A DNA stretch of 27,241 nucleotides, taken from IMG/VR virus record IMGVR_UViG_3300050821_000369, positions 1-27,241 of that record; one strand, 5' to 3'. The translations under genes were made by a program, and so were the position numbers. The notes under the pieces are model-generated. The model was not told the DNA's origin and did no database searches. It was given only the letters and a program-made list of their open reading frames with translations. Origin of the DNA: a virus. Below are positions 5,736-14,175 of this stretch, in pieces (the first letter of the stretch is position 1; the number at the start of each line of letters is the position of its first letter).

Positions 5736-6267
5736 TGATGAGCAGGTAAAACTCTTTCATGCGCTTGCACAAGAAATTGTGCAGGCGTATCAAACGAAAG
5801 AGAACATGCTCAAGTCTCTAAACTTGACAGAGGAAGGGTATGAGTTAATTACTCATAACCCTACGTTCCAACGTATACTTCGCCAGATCATGGTGGAGTG
5901 GAACGGTGCAGTTAATACTGCTAAACGTGTAAAGATCAAATCTCAGTGGGCAATTGAAGAAGGTTTGCCTTATATATTTGAGTCAATGACAGACTCAAAT
6001 GAACCGTTAAGTGCCCGTGTTGAAGCATTCAAGGCTATAAGTAAGATAGGCCAATTGGACACTCACGATGCAATACATGGTGCTGATAAGAGTTTCAGAC
6101 TTGAAATTAACATCGGTGCCGGGCTTCCAACGGTAACTATAAATAGTGAGAAAATTATTGAACACGACCCTGAAGAGAGTGAATGGGAGGCAGATCGCGA
6201 GGATAATTACACCTCTGGACGCTTTGTTCCGGCCGATCCACCGACTTTCGGGCGCGAAGAAAAATAA
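5710..6267 (+). CDS. Helical protein, possible small terminase or packaging accessory
   Basis: A 185-residue protein read from GTG 5710, with AAGGA about 9 nt upstream; GTG 5719 is an alternative. The N-terminal two thirds are all-helical (EQVKLFHALAQEIVQAYQTK, later ARVEAFKAISKIGQLD) and the tail is acidic and disordered. Small terminase subunits often have this size and style, and the gene lies directly before the portal, but no helix-turn-helix is clear and TerL is far upstream. I therefore hold this call loosely. Palindrome S6 lies inside the gene and encodes V-T-I-N-S-E. Confidence 0.45.
   Translation: MKQVKIPLNDEQVKLFHALAQEIVQAYQTKENMLKSLNLTEEGYELITHNPTFQRILRQIMVEWNGAVNTAKRVKIKSQWAIEEGLPYIFESMTDSNEPLSARVEAFKAISKIGQLDTHDAIHGADKSFRLEINIGAGLPTVTINSEKIIEHDPEESEWEADREDNYTSGRFVPADPPTFGREEK
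6134..6149 (+). promoter_or_regulatory. Palindrome site S6 (inside CDS)
   Basis: TAACTATAAATAGTGA, identical to S17. It lies within the 5710-6267 coding region, read as codons ACT ATA AAT AGT. Confidence 0.8.
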
Positions 6268-6292
6268 ATTTTCGACTATTTTAAAATCCTAT

Positions 6293-6319
6293 TGACTTAA
6301 TTTTCAAAGAGAGTAAACT
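6293..6319 (+). promoter_or_regulatory. Possible promoter before the portal gene
   Basis: TTGACT at 6293-6298 and TAAACT at 6314-6319, with a short 15-bp spacer, lie in an AT-rich gap. An inverted pair CCACT (6339-6343)/AGTGG (6356-6360) follows just before the portal start. Weak evidence, but this is the only sizeable gap between 3736 and 14122. Confidence 0.35.
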
Positions 6320-6366
6320 GTAAAACCAGTATGCGGCACCACTAAAAGTTTAAAAAGTGGCGGCTA

Positions 6367-8718
6367 ATGCCACCTCTGGTGCCATTCAGAGTAGTTGGTA
6401 CAAACGAGACGGCTGCCCAGTTTGATCAGGCTGCCGCTCAACGTGCTCAAGCAATATATCCTCCTAATAGAACCCCAAATCTAACTGGGCTATCCGGTTA
6501 TATATGGGATCAGTGGCTTATTATGCGTCGCCACCGGGATACAGCAAGTTCCGGTTGGAGTTATAGATTGTTGCGTGCGTTACGTGCTTTCAATGGAGAG
6601 TATGAACCAGAACAGATATTAGCTATTAAGAAGTTCGGAGGATCAGAAGTTTATGCTAGATTGTTAGCGATGAAGTGTAGGGGCACTACTTCACTATTGC
6701 GCGATGTATACTTAGGCCCAGAACGTCCTTGGGGTCTTGAGCCGGATGATGATCCGCCTATTCCAGATGAAATAATTCAATCTATTCAAACTCTTGTACA
6801 TTCTGAATTGCAGGAAGCCACACAGGCTCACTACCAAGCCCTTATGCAGACTGCGGCTCACTTCCATGCCGTCTCGCAAGCTCACGCCTACGGACAACAA
6901 ACAGGACAATCTCAACAGCAGGTGGCTAGCTCACTACCACCTGAGCCACCTTCTCCTCCACCTATACCTGACGCAAATGCTATCCGCGACAGAATACTCG
7001 GACTTGAGACGGCTGCTAGAGATGCTGCTAAGAAAAAATGCGCCGAACAAACTAAAATCGCCGAAGATAAAATACAAGAGATATTAAGTGAAGGTGGGTT
7101 CTTTACAGCACTAGCAGAGTTTTTAGTTGATTTACCTTTGTTTCCTTATGGAGTTATTAAAGGTCCGGTCGTCCGTATTAAAACAAGTGTAGAGTGGATA
7201 CAAGCTCCTAGTCCATCTCCTCCCGCTTTAAGTAGAGCGCCACCCAATCCGAATGATCCTAGTCAGTTCCAAGGTCAAACAGTTTCAGGTTCTCCCGGTC
7301 AAACGGCACCAAGGGTTGGTGGACCTAAACAAGCAGTTGTTACAAACAAACCAATACTTTGTTGGGAGCGTGTTTCCCCTTTCGATATCTATTGGACCCC
7401 CGGTGTCTCAGACATAGCGAACGCCAATGTTATTGAGCGTATGCGTCTTACCCGTGCAGAAATCAACGATCTACTTGATATGCCCGGCTTCAATACAGAC
7501 GAAGTGCGTGCCGTTCTTGACGAGTACGGGTCTGGTGGTCTCGTGGATACTTGGGATCAGACAGATCAACCTCGAGCTATTCTTGAATCTCGTGAAGACC
7601 CTCGGTTTAACCAATCGGGATTGATTAGCTGTTTACAGTTCCAAGGTAATGTGCAAGGTAGTCATTTACTTGATATAGGTTTTCCACCGAACCAGATCAC
7701 AGACAAATCTAGAGATTATCATGTTCAGGCTTGGTTGATTGGTTCTCATGTCATTAAAGCGCAACTAACACCATCACCACGTAAGCGACACCAATACTAT
7801 GTCACCTCACTCGAAAAGGTTCCTGGTACTCCTGTTGGTAACGGTTTGCCTGACATTCTTACTGATATTACTACCGTTGCTAATGCTACTCTCCGGTCAC
7901 TTGTCAATAACCTTTCCATCGCTAGCGGACCACAAGTAATTGTTAATGATGATAGACTATCAGACGGTGAGGATGGAGAAGACCTATACCCGTGGAAGCG
8001 ATGGCATGTCAAATCTGATCCGTTTGGCAATAATACCGAACCTGCGATATCATTCTTTAATCCCGCTTCTAACGCTCAGGAATTGCTTGCGGTTTACCAA
8101 GCGTTCTCCCAATTAGCAGATGAGATAAGCGCCATACCTAAATTTATGACCGGCACACCTAGTGCTGGTGTTGGGCGTACTGCATCTGGTTTGTCGATGT
8201 TGATGCAGAACTCTGCAAAGATACTCCAGACTGTTTGTTCTAACATAGATCGCGATGTCATATCTGAAGTTCTAGATGGGCTTTTTGATATGATTATGAT
8301 GTTTGATAAGTCGGGTATACTCACAGGTGACGAAAAAGCTAGAGTTCTTGGAGTTGCTACCGCCATACAGCGAGAGACTGAGCGTTCCCGTCAGCTTGAG
8401 TTTCTACAGCTTACAGCTAATCCGATTGATATGCAGATCATTGGACCGAAAGGAAGGGCGCAGGTACTTAGGAGTGTGGCGGATAAAATTGGTTTACCGG
8501 GGGAGAACATTGTTCCTACAGAGGAACAGCTTGAAGCCCAACAGAAAGCCGCAGCTGCTATGGCGGCAAGCCAAGGTATTCCGGGCCACGCTCAAAGCCC
8601 GCCAGAACAACCATCACCGGGGGCACAAGCCCAAGGTAGTCAAGCTGGTCCGCCAACTAACAACCAACAAGGCCCAATGACTAACAACGTTGGAGCAGTC
8701 GCAGGAGGGGTGGGGTAA
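6367..8718 (+). CDS. Portal (head-tail connector) protein
   Basis: This 783-residue protein has the size and pattern of podovirus portals, which form the dodecameric ring at the capsid vertex where TerL docks. The N-terminal helical region (residues 40-120, WDQWLIMRRHRDTASSGW) precedes a Gln/Ala-rich and then proline-rich linker near 180-203. The wing/stem core carries the typical segment RTASGLSMLMQNSAKILQ near residue 603. The C-terminus (about 700-783) is Gln/Pro/Ala/Gly-rich and probably disordered. There is no strong Shine-Dalgarno at ATG 6367. Upstream is an AT-rich gap with a possible promoter; downstream lies palindrome S7. Confidence 0.9.
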   Translation: MPPLVPFRVVGTNETAAQFDQAAAQRAQAIYPPNRTPNLTGLSGYIWDQWLIMRRHRDTASSGWSYRLLRALRAFNGEYEPEQILAIKKFGGSEVYARLLAMKCRGTTSLLRDVYLGPERPWGLEPDDDPPIPDEIIQSIQTLVHSELQEATQAHYQALMQTAAHFHAVSQAHAYGQQTGQSQQQVASSLPPEPPSPPPIPDANAIRDRILGLETAARDAAKKKCAEQTKIAEDKIQEILSEGGFFTALAEFLVDLPLFPYGVIKGPVVRIKTSVEWIQAPSPSPPALSRAPPNPNDPSQFQGQTVSGSPGQTAPRVGGPKQAVVTNKPILCWERVSPFDIYWTPGVSDIANANVIERMRLTRAEINDLLDMPGFNTDEVRAVLDEYGSGGLVDTWDQTDQPRAILESREDPRFNQSGLISCLQFQGNVQGSHLLDIGFPPNQITDKSRDYHVQAWLIGSHVIKAQLTPSPRKRHQYYVTSLEKVPGTPVGNGLPDILTDITTVANATLRSLVNNLSIASGPQVIVNDDRLSDGEDGEDLYPWKRWHVKSDPFGNNTEPAISFFNPASNAQELLAVYQAFSQLADEISAIPKFMTGTPSAGVGRTASGLSMLMQNSAKILQTVCSNIDRDVISEVLDGLFDMIMMFDKSGILTGDEKARVLGVATAIQRETERSRQLEFLQLTANPIDMQIIGPKGRAQVLRSVADKIGLPGENIVPTEEQLEAQQKAAAAMAASQGIPGHAQSPPEQPSPGAQAQGSQAGPPTNNQQGPMTNNVGAVAGGVG

Positions 8719-8719
8719 C

Positions 8720-8735
8720 TCACTAACGTTAGTGA
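8720..8735 (+). promoter_or_regulatory. Palindrome site S7 (perfect 16-bp)
   Basis: TCACTAACGTTAGTGA is a perfect palindrome, identical to S9. It lies just after the portal stop, 29 nt before the next start. Confidence 0.85.
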
Positions 8736-8764
8736 CCTTCGGAGCGAAGCAAAGGAGTGATACG

Positions 8765-9037
8765 ATGGCAAGGAAAAAAGGTGGTGGTAAAGGCCCAGGC
8801 GCAATGTCAATGGGCGGCATCGGAAAGAAACCTAGCGGGCCTTCTACACCTATGGCTTCTGCTCCTATGGGGCCTCCCGGTGGTTTGGGCGGTCCCGGTC
8901 CTTCAGGACCATCACCGGGTCCATTGGGTGTAAAGAAGGGCGGTGCCGTTAAAAAGCACGCTCTAGGTGGTCCTGTTGGATATGAGAAGGGTGGCGATGT
9001 TAAAGGCCGCGTTCGTGCTGGTCGAGACAACTGCTAG
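8765..9037 (+). CDS. Gly/Pro/Lys-rich small protein
   Basis: A 90-residue protein with AAGGAG at 8752-8757 supporting ATG 8765. The N-terminal half is low complexity (KKGGGKGPG, then Gly-Pro-rich runs). The C-terminal half has a repeated GG pattern: VKKGGAVKKHALGG and GYEKGGDVKG. It is basic and probably disordered. Similar GG patterns occur in the 25305-26648 virion protein, so an attachment motif for virion assembly is possible. No enzymatic motif is seen. Confidence 0.7.
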   Translation: MARKKGGGKGPGAMSMGGIGKKPSGPSTPMASAPMGPPGGLGGPGPSGPSPGPLGVKKGGAVKKHALGGPVGYEKGGDVKGRVRAGRDNC

Positions 9038-9046
9038 GAGATTGCA

Positions 9047-9325
9047 ATGGGTCGAGTGGATAAACAATCAGACCGTCCTGACTTCTTTGCTCAGGGTGGT
9101 AAAACTTCTATGTTTGGTCGTGGTACTGCACATGAAGTTATTCCGGGCCAATCGGGTAAAACCGATAATGGTGGTGCTTCGGGCGAGAAGGCTGAACGTA
9201 AGGGTGAAGGCTCTTATGGTAAAGACGTTCGCTATGCTGAAGGTGGCTCAGGCCATATGTTTGGCAAGGGACATGCTGGTAAGAAAGTCCCATTCATAAG
9301 CGGGAAAGAATCTCAGGAAGGTTAA
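9047..9325 (+). CDS. Small repeat protein with FAxGG-MFG motifs
   Basis: A 92-residue protein with AGGAG about 9 nt before ATG 9047. It contains two imperfect copies of one unit: FFAQGGKTSMFGRGTAHE...PGQSGK near residues 13-38 and YAEGGSGHMFGKGHAGK...ISGK near 63-88. I recognise this kind of GG-x3-MFG-x-G repeat from small uncharacterised proteins next to phage portals. Function unknown; a minor virion protein is likely from position. Confidence 0.7.
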   Translation: MGRVDKQSDRPDFFAQGGKTSMFGRGTAHEVIPGQSGKTDNGGASGEKAERKGEGSYGKDVRYAEGGSGHMFGKGHAGKKVPFISGKESQEG

Positions 9326-9330
9326 CTCTC

Positions 9331-9858
9331 ATGGCCCTCGCAGCTCGTCCTAGAATTGACTTTGGTAGTCGGTTGGCTACTATCCGTGCGATATGCGAGG
9401 ATCTTGGCTTGCCTGTTAATCAAGTGCCTGATCAGAGTGCAGCAAATAGCCCGCGCGTATATTTGAAGTATATCAACTATTGTCGGGCTGCACTCTCATT
9501 GCCGTTGTTAAGTAGTTTGGACTATGGTTCATTTGTAACAGCGGTTAATGCTATAGCGGCAGCAGCAGGTGCAGCAAGACCGGAAATTGTTAATCCGCCG
9601 TTTGCTAGTAGTAATGCTACTCCGCCAGTGTTGGGTAGTATACTGAGCGTTACAAACGGTATATGGTTGAATGCTTCTGGTGCTACATTTACTTATCAGT
9701 GGCAGCGTGACAATGCGAATATTGCTGGTCAAACTACAGCAACTCATACCATTGTTGCTGCTGATCAAGGTGGACATGAGTTGAGTTGTCTTGTTGTTGC
9801 AACCACTGCGGCGGGTGCGAGTACTCCGTCACAGAGTAATTACATAGTGGTGCCATGA
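9331..9858 (+). CDS. Protein with helical N-module and Ig-like domain
   Basis: A 175-residue protein. Residues 1-85 are helical (IRAICEDLGLPVNQVP, then YINYCRAALSLP, SSLDYGSFVTAVNAI). Residues about 95-172 look like a bacterial Ig-like domain, with the pattern TYQWQRDNANIAGQTTATHT and ELSCLVVATTAAG. Ig-like domains on phage particles usually give weak surface adhesion. The N-terminal part resembles the proteins at 9855 and 10213, so the three look like paralogues with different C-termini. Position between portal and scaffold suggests a head or neck decoration; this is inference. Confidence 0.75.
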   Translation: MALAARPRIDFGSRLATIRAICEDLGLPVNQVPDQSAANSPRVYLKYINYCRAALSLPLLSSLDYGSFVTAVNAIAAAAGAARPEIVNPPFASSNATPPVLGSILSVTNGIWLNASGATFTYQWQRDNANIAGQTTATHTIVAADQGGHELSCLVVATTAAGASTPSQSNYIVVP

Positions 9859-10220
9859 GTATTTGGGAACGCAATTTCCCACCACCACTTGAGATCACTA
9901 TCCATAGTGATTGCGGTATCTCTGCGCGCACAGAGATAGTGGCGGGTATTTGTAATAAAATTAATGAGCTTATTGAGTTTGCGTTTGGACTTGAAGCTCC
10001 ACCTGTTAAAGTGCCAGCTCAAGGTAATTGTGATGAACGTATGCCGATGACATTCCTTCGGCCATGCATTCAAGCTATAAATCTTATTATATTTCAAAAG
10101 GAGTTCGATGTTGAACCTATACCGCAAATAGGTTCTAGTATGGATTATCATGCATTTGTTCCTGTATGTAAAAGGATTACTGAAACAATTAATAGAATTA
10201 TAGGAGTGTTGAATGGCTGA
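9855..10220 (+). CDS. Paralogue of the helical N-module, no adhesion domain
   Basis: A 121-residue helical protein overlapping the previous gene by 4 nt (ATGA). The end SSMDYHAFVPVCKRITETIN parallels SSLDYGSFVTAVNAI of the upstream gene, and both share an earlier IC..L...VP segment. It has five Cys in total. It stops where its neighbours continue into Ig-like or LamG-like domains. Palindrome S8 lies 40 nt inside the gene, reading T-I-H-S-D. Confidence 0.7.
   Translation: MSIWERNFPPPLEITIHSDCGISARTEIVAGICNKINELIEFAFGLEAPPVKVPAQGNCDERMPMTFLRPCIQAINLIIFQKEFDVEPIPQIGSSMDYHAFVPVCKRITETINRIIGVLNG
9895..9910 (+). promoter_or_regulatory. Palindrome site S8 (inside CDS)
   Basis: TCACTATCCATAGTGA; the symmetry extends one base each side (ATCACTAT-CC-ATAGTGAT, 9894-9911). 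Located near the 5' end of the 9855 gene. Confidence 0.85.
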
Positions 10221-11346
10221 CGCTCCCACTTCCATGCCACTTTTTGTTTCGATTGATTATCGTAACCATCAAATGGCATTTATGAAGACTTTTAATTATT
10301 TTCGAGCTTGGATAACATATTCTAACATACCACCAAAAAATGTTCCTACGCCTACTCGTGCTAATATGGTAGATAGTGAAGATAATATGACTGATTGGTT
10401 ACGTCAGCTAAGAGATTATATTGTGCAGTTTAAGCAAGCAGTTAATGTCACTACTGTTGCTGATCCAAATTCTTATGATCATATAGGTCGTAGCGCATAT
10501 ACTTCAGTATTAAATGAATATGTTACTGCAATAAATGATATAGGTGCAGCTAGTATTAATATTGCTCCTCCGTGGACCCCTACTTCTCTACCCAATCTTG
10601 TTGCATGGTATGACGCGCAAAATACGGCTTCGATCATCCTAAACGGCCCGACCGTGGCGCAGTGGAACGATCAGAGCGGGCATGGTCACAACGTACTGGC
10701 GACGGCAGGTATGCAGCCGACTTACAACGCGACAGGGTTGAATGGTAAGCCAACAATGATTTTTGGCGGCTCTCAAATTCTGTCTATCGACATGCCTGCT
10801 GGTTTGTTTAGTGAAGGGATTTCAATCGCGACTATTTCCAACATGCCGACAAGCAACCAGTGGGGTATTGTCAAGTTAAGTGGAATGGATGGGAGTGGTT
10901 ACGCTAACCCGTACTCTATATATAGTTCTATAACTATGTTTGGCGGTGGCGATAGTCAAACGTATGATTTAGGGACAAACGGGTTTGAAAGGGCTGGCGT
11001 TCCAGAGCTTTTCGGGCTGACGTATGTATTATCGACAAATCAATATAATGATTATTCTAATGGATCGTTATGGAGTACCCTTCCTACTTCGAATGATATC
11101 CCAGCTCATTATGGATCTAAGCCTGCTTATTGTGCCTTATGCGGGCTGCAATATTTGGGGGGATTTGGTCAGTTCGCTACAGGGAATGTCAGTGAGGTTG
11201 TTCTCTGTGCCTTAATTGCCGACGCTGACCGTCAGAAGCTTGAGGGTTATCTGGCGTGGAAGTGGGGGTTAGAAGGTAATCTTCCGACTAATCATCCTTT
11301 TTATAGTGGTCCGCCAGATACTAATGGCAAACCAATTCTTCCATAA
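10213..11346 (+). CDS. Protein with helical N-module and LamG-like domain
   Basis: A 377-residue protein; TAGGAG precedes ATG 10213 by about 8 nt. Residues 1-112 are helical and loosely resemble the two genes before it. From about 125 to the end it reads as a concanavalin/LamG-like jelly roll: LPNLVAWYDAQN, VAQWNDQSGHGHN and LNGKPTMIFGGSQ. The tail DRQKLEGYLAWKWGLEGNLP is a familiar end of such phage and bacterial domains. These folds commonly bind carbohydrate. The DNA turns clearly GC-richer from about 10610 to 10850, which suggests the LamG part was acquired separately. Likely a surface adhesin or decoration. Confidence 0.8.
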   Translation: MADAPTSMPLFVSIDYRNHQMAFMKTFNYFRAWITYSNIPPKNVPTPTRANMVDSEDNMTDWLRQLRDYIVQFKQAVNVTTVADPNSYDHIGRSAYTSVLNEYVTAINDIGAASINIAPPWTPTSLPNLVAWYDAQNTASIILNGPTVAQWNDQSGHGHNVLATAGMQPTYNATGLNGKPTMIFGGSQILSIDMPAGLFSEGISIATISNMPTSNQWGIVKLSGMDGSGYANPYSIYSSITMFGGGDSQTYDLGTNGFERAGVPELFGLTYVLSTNQYNDYSNGSLWSTLPTSNDIPAHYGSKPAYCALCGLQYLGGFGQFATGNVSEVVLCALIADADRQKLEGYLAWKWGLEGNLPTNHPFYSGPPDTNGKPILP

Positions 11347-11363
11347 AAGCAAAGGAGAATGAG

Positions 11364-11681
11364 ATGGATAAAAAATCAGAACAAACAAAAGATGCAAAGG
11401 CATGGGGTGATACCGATATTGGTATTCATGAGTATGGTCCCGGTAATAAACGAGAACAGCTTAATGGTTTGTGGGGTTTTACTACTATTACTGGCGGTTC
11501 TCGCGAGCAAAGGTTGGTAAACCAGCAGTACTGCAAAGACAAACATGCTGCTTACGAGAAGAATAAAGGAAATCCAGATTATACTATTGGTCAAACACTT
11601 GAGCGTATTGAAACTACTGGAGCGGCAAGGGAGAACACTTCTCAACCTCGTATCGTAGCTAAGTGGCCGGGGGGTTTATGA
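11364..11681 (+). CDS. Small charged protein, unknown function
   Basis: A 105-residue hydrophilic protein with AAAGGAG ahead of ATG 11364. It begins MDKKSEQTKDAKAWGD and has no hydrophobic core long enough for a membrane segment. No family is recognised. It overlaps the next gene by 4 nt (ATGA at 11678). Its place before the scaffold suggests a minor head gene. Confidence 0.7.
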   Translation: MDKKSEQTKDAKAWGDTDIGIHEYGPGNKREQLNGLWGFTTITGGSREQRLVNQQYCKDKHAAYEKNKGNPDYTIGQTLERIETTGAARENTSQPRIVAKWPGGL

Positions 11682-11947
11682 ACCCACGAGAAACATATCT
11701 AAGGACATTATATACAGTTTCTAAAACTACTCACCCTGATGTATGGATGAAATTTGTGGAAGCTTTAAGTGCTTATACACAAGATCAAATGGAACGAGTG
11801 ATTACAAGCGTTCCTACTAATGAAGCACTTTTGGCTATTGGCATGGTCAGACATATGCGGGAGTTCAGGGACGAAGTTAGAAATATTGACGATGCTATAA
11901 GAAAGATGGACAAGGAGAAGACCAACAAACAAGGTACGCAACCGTGA
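11678..11947 (+). CDS. Small helical protein, unknown function
   Basis: An 89-residue helical protein starting at ATG 11678, which overlaps the previous stop; an in-frame GTG at 11663 is an alternative. Sequence such as DVWMKFVEALSAYTQDQMERV and MREFRDEVRNIDDAIRKMDKE indicates two long helices and a basic tail. It overlaps the scaffold gene by 4 nt (GTGA). No function is recognised. Confidence 0.7.
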   Translation: MNPRETYLRTLYTVSKTTHPDVWMKFVEALSAYTQDQMERVITSVPTNEALLAIGMVRHMREFRDEVRNIDDAIRKMDKEKTNKQGTQP

Positions 11948-13011
11948 ACGATCAATCAAACCATCCAGACCCGAATGTAAGAATACCTCAACAAGTGCAG
12001 GATGCGGCCGCTCGGGCTAATGAGATTGCTGCTACACTTAGACCCCCGCCGCCCCCCGGTTCAAGAGGAAATGGTGCGGCCTCGGTCACTAACGTTAGTG
12101 ACATTTCCGAAGGTCCACCGTCAGACCCCGGTTGGGAACACAGATTTAATTCTATGAAAGGGCGGTATGATGCCGCTGAAGCTCGAACTAGACAGCAGTC
12201 ACAACAAATTTCTGAGCTACAACGATTGCTTGCTATGTCTGCTGGCCCTCCTGCCGCACCACCTGCCCCTTCTCAATTTGGTCCATCAAGTGATACAAGA
12301 TTTGGTGGTGGTCAGCCAGTTCATCAACCAGTTGTTCAGCCTAAGCTTATTTCTGATACAGAACGACAGGAGTACGGTAACGAAGTACTTGATATAATGG
12401 GTCGAAGGACTATGGAGATTGTTGGTCCTGAGATTGCAAAACTTAGTCAAGCTGTTAATCAATTGATGCAAGAGAATGCACAGCTCAAGCAGACTGTAGG
12501 TGGCGTCCGTAATGTTGTCACCCAAGATGCTACTGGGCGTTTTTACGATACTCTAGATCGTGAATTACCTGATTGGGAAGTAACCAATCATGACCAAGAG
12601 TTCGTTGGTTGGCTTGCGAATGTAGATCCATTCTCAGGTCGAGTGCGTAAAGACCTCTTAGCTGAAGCACACCGGAATAATGAAGCTTCCCGTGTCCTTA
12701 ACATCATAAAGGGGTATAGACAAGAGAGAGCCGCCGTTAACCCTGCTGGGAATTTGCAACCAACTGCGGGCAATGGTAATGGTGTAGACCGTTCACCACC
12801 CCCACAGTTTGAACTACAAAGCCTTGCAGCGCCGGGTCGGGCAAAATCAGGGCAGCCAGTTACGCCCCCTGATCAACCGTATATTACCCGTGATGACATC
12901 ACTAAATTTTATGCTGATGTTACCAAGGGTATGTATACGGGCCGTGACGCTGACAAGGCGGCTCTTGAGGCACAGCTATTTCAAGCTGCCAGAGAGGGTC
13001 GCATTCGTTAG
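11944..13011 (+). CDS. Scaffolding protein
   Basis: A 355-residue, Gln/Pro/Ala-rich protein from GTG 11944, directly before the major capsid gene, where the scaffold sits in podoviruses. Residues 1-60 are disordered with a poly-Pro run; a coiled coil covers about 65-96 and another about 160-186. The charged helical C-terminus (about 313-355, ITRDDITKFYADVTKG...) is the likely capsid-binding end. Scaffolds guide procapsid assembly and leave before packaging. Palindrome S9 lies in the disordered N-terminal part, encoding V-T-N-V-S-D. No protease motif is seen. Confidence 0.8.
   Translation: MNDQSNHPDPNVRIPQQVQDAAARANEIAATLRPPPPPGSRGNGAASVTNVSDISEGPPSDPGWEHRFNSMKGRYDAAEARTRQQSQQISELQRLLAMSAGPPAAPPAPSQFGPSSDTRFGGGQPVHQPVVQPKLISDTERQEYGNEVLDIMGRRTMEIVGPEIAKLSQAVNQLMQENAQLKQTVGGVRNVVTQDATGRFYDTLDRELPDWEVTNHDQEFVGWLANVDPFSGRVRKDLLAEAHRNNEASRVLNIIKGYRQERAAVNPAGNLQPTAGNGNGVDRSPPPQFELQSLAAPGRAKSGQPVTPPDQPYITRDDITKFYADVTKGMYTGRDADKAALEAQLFQAAREGRIR
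12086..12101 (+). promoter_or_regulatory. Palindrome site S9 (inside CDS, perfect 16-bp)
   Basis: TCACTAACGTTAGTGA, identical to S7 although S7 is intergenic. It lies within the scaffold gene. Confidence 0.85.
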
Positions 13012-13027
13012 TGTTAGTCATTAACAC
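13011..13027 (+). repeat. Small inverted repeat between scaffold and capsid genes
   Basis: GTGTTA (13011-13016) and TAACAC (13022-13027) flank a 5-nt loop directly after the scaffold stop. It may form a short hairpin upstream of the capsid ribosome binding site. It resembles the dispersed palindrome only loosely. Confidence 0.4.
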
Positions 13028-13048
13028 CTGACGTAATGAGGCATTCAA

Positions 13049-14122
13049 ATGGCACTAGGTCTTGCCGGTTCCGGCACAACCCCTGTAATCTATGCACCTG
13101 GTGGTTCGTCTACCACTAGTACTGACTATGTAGCTGCTGGTTTCGTACCGGAGTTATGGTCAGGTAAGCTGATTGAAAAGTTCTATGCCGCGACGGTGTT
13201 GGCGGCAATCAGCAATACCGACTACGAAGGCGAAATCAAGAGTTACGGCGACCGCGTTAAAATTCGTCAAAAGCCGACGATTGTCATTAATAACTATCTA
13301 GTCAATGGCGATCTGTCGCTTCAGCGTCCTGTTGGTAACTTCACTGAATTATACATCGACCAAGGCAAATATTTCTCGACCATCCTTGACGATGTGATCG
13401 AAAAGCAATCAGACATCAACAATCTTTCTATTTGGGCCGATGATGCTTCGGAACAAATGAAGATTGCAGTTGATACTGATGTCTTGTTGTATATCCTCAA
13501 TAAAGCGTATCTTGGTCCCGGCGGTACTCCTACTACCCCTACCGCTGGTGCTAATTGCGGTGCGACGGCAGGAGCTATCTCAGCTAACGTTAATCTTGGA
13601 ACGAACGCGGCTCCTATCAATACAGTTGGTCGCAATCCAACTACTGGTCAAGTTGAAATCATTGACGTTATCTTACGTCTTGGTCAAGTGCTTGACGAGC
13701 AGAATATCCCTGAGACGGGACGTTGGATTGTCATGCCTACATGGGCAACGTTCCAACTCAAGCGTTCAGAATTGCGTGAAGTGTTCGTGTCAGGAGATCA
13801 GACCTCTATCCTCCGTAATGGCCGATTTGGTCAGGTTGACCGTTTCACTATCTACGGGTCAAACTTGCTCCCCGGCAATGCTAGCGTTGGTTCGGGCTTG
13901 AGTGCTGGTGTGTGGCCTATCTATGCTGGTCATGCTCATGCCTTAACGTTTGCGTCACAGTTGACTAACGTTGAGACTATCCGTTCGGAACGTACATTCG
14001 GACAGATTTTGCGTGGCTTACAAGTGTATGGCCGACAAGTTCTCGCAAGTAATCCTTCCATCCCGGTTGGACAAAGTGAGGCACTAGCTCAAGCTTTGGT
14101 GTCTCAGGTCGTCGGATCGTAA
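13049..14122 (+). CDS. Major capsid protein
   Basis: A 357-residue protein in the position and size range of podovirus HK97-fold coats. Typical features are the N-terminal FVPELWSGKLIEKFYAATVLAAI segment, VKIRQKPTIVI, a helix-rich centre (EQMKIAVDTDVLLYIL), the conserved RWIVMPTWATFQLK strand/helix and the late domain YAGHAHALTFASQLTNVET. GAGG before ATG 13049 gives a good ribosome binding site. Base composition is more GC-balanced than in neighbouring genes, as expected for a very highly expressed gene. A strong hairpin follows the stop, a common way to raise capsid mRNA over downstream tail mRNA. Confidence 0.92.
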   Translation: MALGLAGSGTTPVIYAPGGSSTTSTDYVAAGFVPELWSGKLIEKFYAATVLAAISNTDYEGEIKSYGDRVKIRQKPTIVINNYLVNGDLSLQRPVGNFTELYIDQGKYFSTILDDVIEKQSDINNLSIWADDASEQMKIAVDTDVLLYILNKAYLGPGGTPTTPTAGANCGATAGAISANVNLGTNAAPINTVGRNPTTGQVEIIDVILRLGQVLDEQNIPETGRWIVMPTWATFQLKRSELREVFVSGDQTSILRNGRFGQVDRFTIYGSNLLPGNASVGSGLSAGVWPIYAGHAHALTFASQLTNVETIRSERTFGQILRGLQVYGRQVLASNPSIPVGQSEALAQALVSQVVGS

Positions 14123-14134
14123 GATGGTGGATGG

Positions 14135-14172
14135 GCGCTCCCGGTTTAAGCCGCATACTTAACCGGGAGCGC
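14135..14172 (+). terminator. Strong hairpin after the capsid gene
   Basis: GCGCTCCCGGTT (14135-14146) pairs with AACCGGGAGCGC (14161-14172); AAG/CTT extends the stem past one bulged T around a 7-nt loop. Only TTCT follows, so it is probably a partial terminator or an mRNA 3'-end stabiliser. Palindrome S10 begins 3 nt later. Confidence 0.75.
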
Positions 14173-14175
14173 TTC

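Noticed and set aside
8614-9030. 138-codon - strand frame rich in Pro and Gly
   Set aside because: It is antisense to the end of the portal gene and the Gly/Pro-rich gene, which have good starts; the composition alone explains the open frame.
10917-10940. ATAGTT-CTAT-AACTAT inverted repeat, resembling an everted palindrome site
   Set aside because: The half-sites point outward and the conserved TAGTGA arm is absent, so I do not count it as a copy of the dispersed motif.
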